Assembly (NCBI GenBank): GCA_020025075.1
Contig: JAHHSR010000015.1
Span: 1 to 28,958, forward strand
Origin: Pectinatus sp.
GTDB lineage: Bacteria; Bacillota; Negativicutes; Selenomonadales; Selenomonadaceae
Reading direction: 5' to 3'
DNA: 28,958 bases
Positions 28,865 to 28,958 of the stretch are shown piece by piece. Positions within the stretch are counted from its first letter, which is position 1, and the number at the start of each line of letters is the position of its first letter. Both the position numbers and the translations under genes were made by a program. The notes below the pieces were generated by a model, which did no database searches, was not told the DNA's origin, and worked only from the letters and a program-made list of their open reading frames with translations.

Positions 28865-28958
28865 TTAACCAGAGATTTGTGTTGTGACGGAGGTGATTGC
28901 TTTATTAATGGCTGCGCCTAATCCTCCTTTAACTCCGTGCGAAAATACTAGTGCGCCG
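28865..28958 (-). CDS. Flp-like small pilin, C-terminal fragment cut by the window edge
   Basis: On the minus strand a frame open from the window edge ends at TAA (28867-28865). It reads ALVFSHGVKGGLGAAINKAI and then TSVTTQISG. A glycine-rich segment followed by a short amphipathic helix is how Flp/Fap-type pilins end, and the position immediately upstream of tadE and tadA is where the major pilin normally lies. Only about 30 residues are visible; the diagnostic N-terminal GxxxxEY processing site would lie outside the window, so the assignment rests on position and general character. Confidence 0.55.
   Translation of the reverse strand, partial: GALVFSHGVKGGLGAAINKAITSVTTQISG

Noticed and set aside
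1..28958. CRISPR array, prophage or defence island
   Set aside because: No regularly spaced repeats, no integrase or phage structural genes and no nuclease/helicase defence genes were seen; the only mobile element trace is the IS end at 1-53.

Overview
This 29 kb window looks like chromosomal DNA of a low-to-mid GC Firmicute. The order DUF2232 (YybS type) - gdpP - rplI - lonC - dnaB, read leftward from 24304 to 17379, is a classic Firmicutes core cluster. Together with the yhdT-panF pair, the CyuA-type cysteine desulfidase module and a small tad pilus locus, I would guess the Negativicutes (Selenomonadales and relatives). That taxonomic call is inference from gene content, not from a marker gene.

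Layout, left to right. (1) Positions 1-423: the right end of an IS200/IS605-type element, with its terminal hairpin, interrupts a LacI-family regulator of which only the C-terminal part remains. (2) 458-5200: an amino-acid catabolic module made of an HAAAP-family transporter, CyuA-type desulfidase/deaminase, RidA and a class I glutamine-amidotransferase-like hydrolase. It meets a convergent YheO/DauR-like PAS-HTH regulator. A near-identical AT-rich palindrome lies at the promoter of the module and at the promoter of the regulator. (3) 5200-12930: a complete Leloir galactose operon (SGLT-like Na+ symporter, galK, galE, galT class II, galR, galM). It has a perfect LacI-type operator just after the promoter and ends at an intrinsic terminator. 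galK has an unusual leader in which a GC hairpin sits between a strong Shine-Dalgarno and the start codon. (4) 12930-15354: a TRIC/YadS-like membrane protein behind a structured leader or small RNA, a leftward tRNA-Ala(CGC), and a membrane-anchored protein of unknown function with a second long structured leader. (5) 15352-17129, leftward: panF and yhdT, preceded by a terminator-like hairpin in their leader. (6) 17379-24304, leftward: dnaB, lonC, rplI, gdpP and a DUF2232 protein. (7) 24420-25596, rightward: a fluoride riboswitch with terminator, then crcB and, only 20 nt behind it, an A24 prepilin peptidase. (8) 25630-28958, leftward: a compact tad locus (Flp-like pilin end, TadE, TadA/CpaF, one TadC-like protein, DUF192 protein).

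How the genes work together: CyuA releases sulfide, ammonia and pyruvate from cysteine by way of 2-aminoacrylate, which RidA would clear. The galactose operon imports the sugar with Na+ and converts it to UDP-glucose/glucose-1-phosphate under its own repressor. The A24 peptidase would process the Flp/TadE prepilins encoded just across a shared bidirectional terminator, yet it sits behind crcB and its fluoride riboswitch. The points I rate highest are that fluoride-riboswitch/prepilin-peptidase linkage, the hairpin-bridged galK ribosome site, the paired operators of the cysteine module, the IS605 end with its predicted guide, and the unexplained structured leaders at 13028 and 14043. I see no CRISPR array, prophage or obvious defence system. 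No entirely new multi-gene system is evident.
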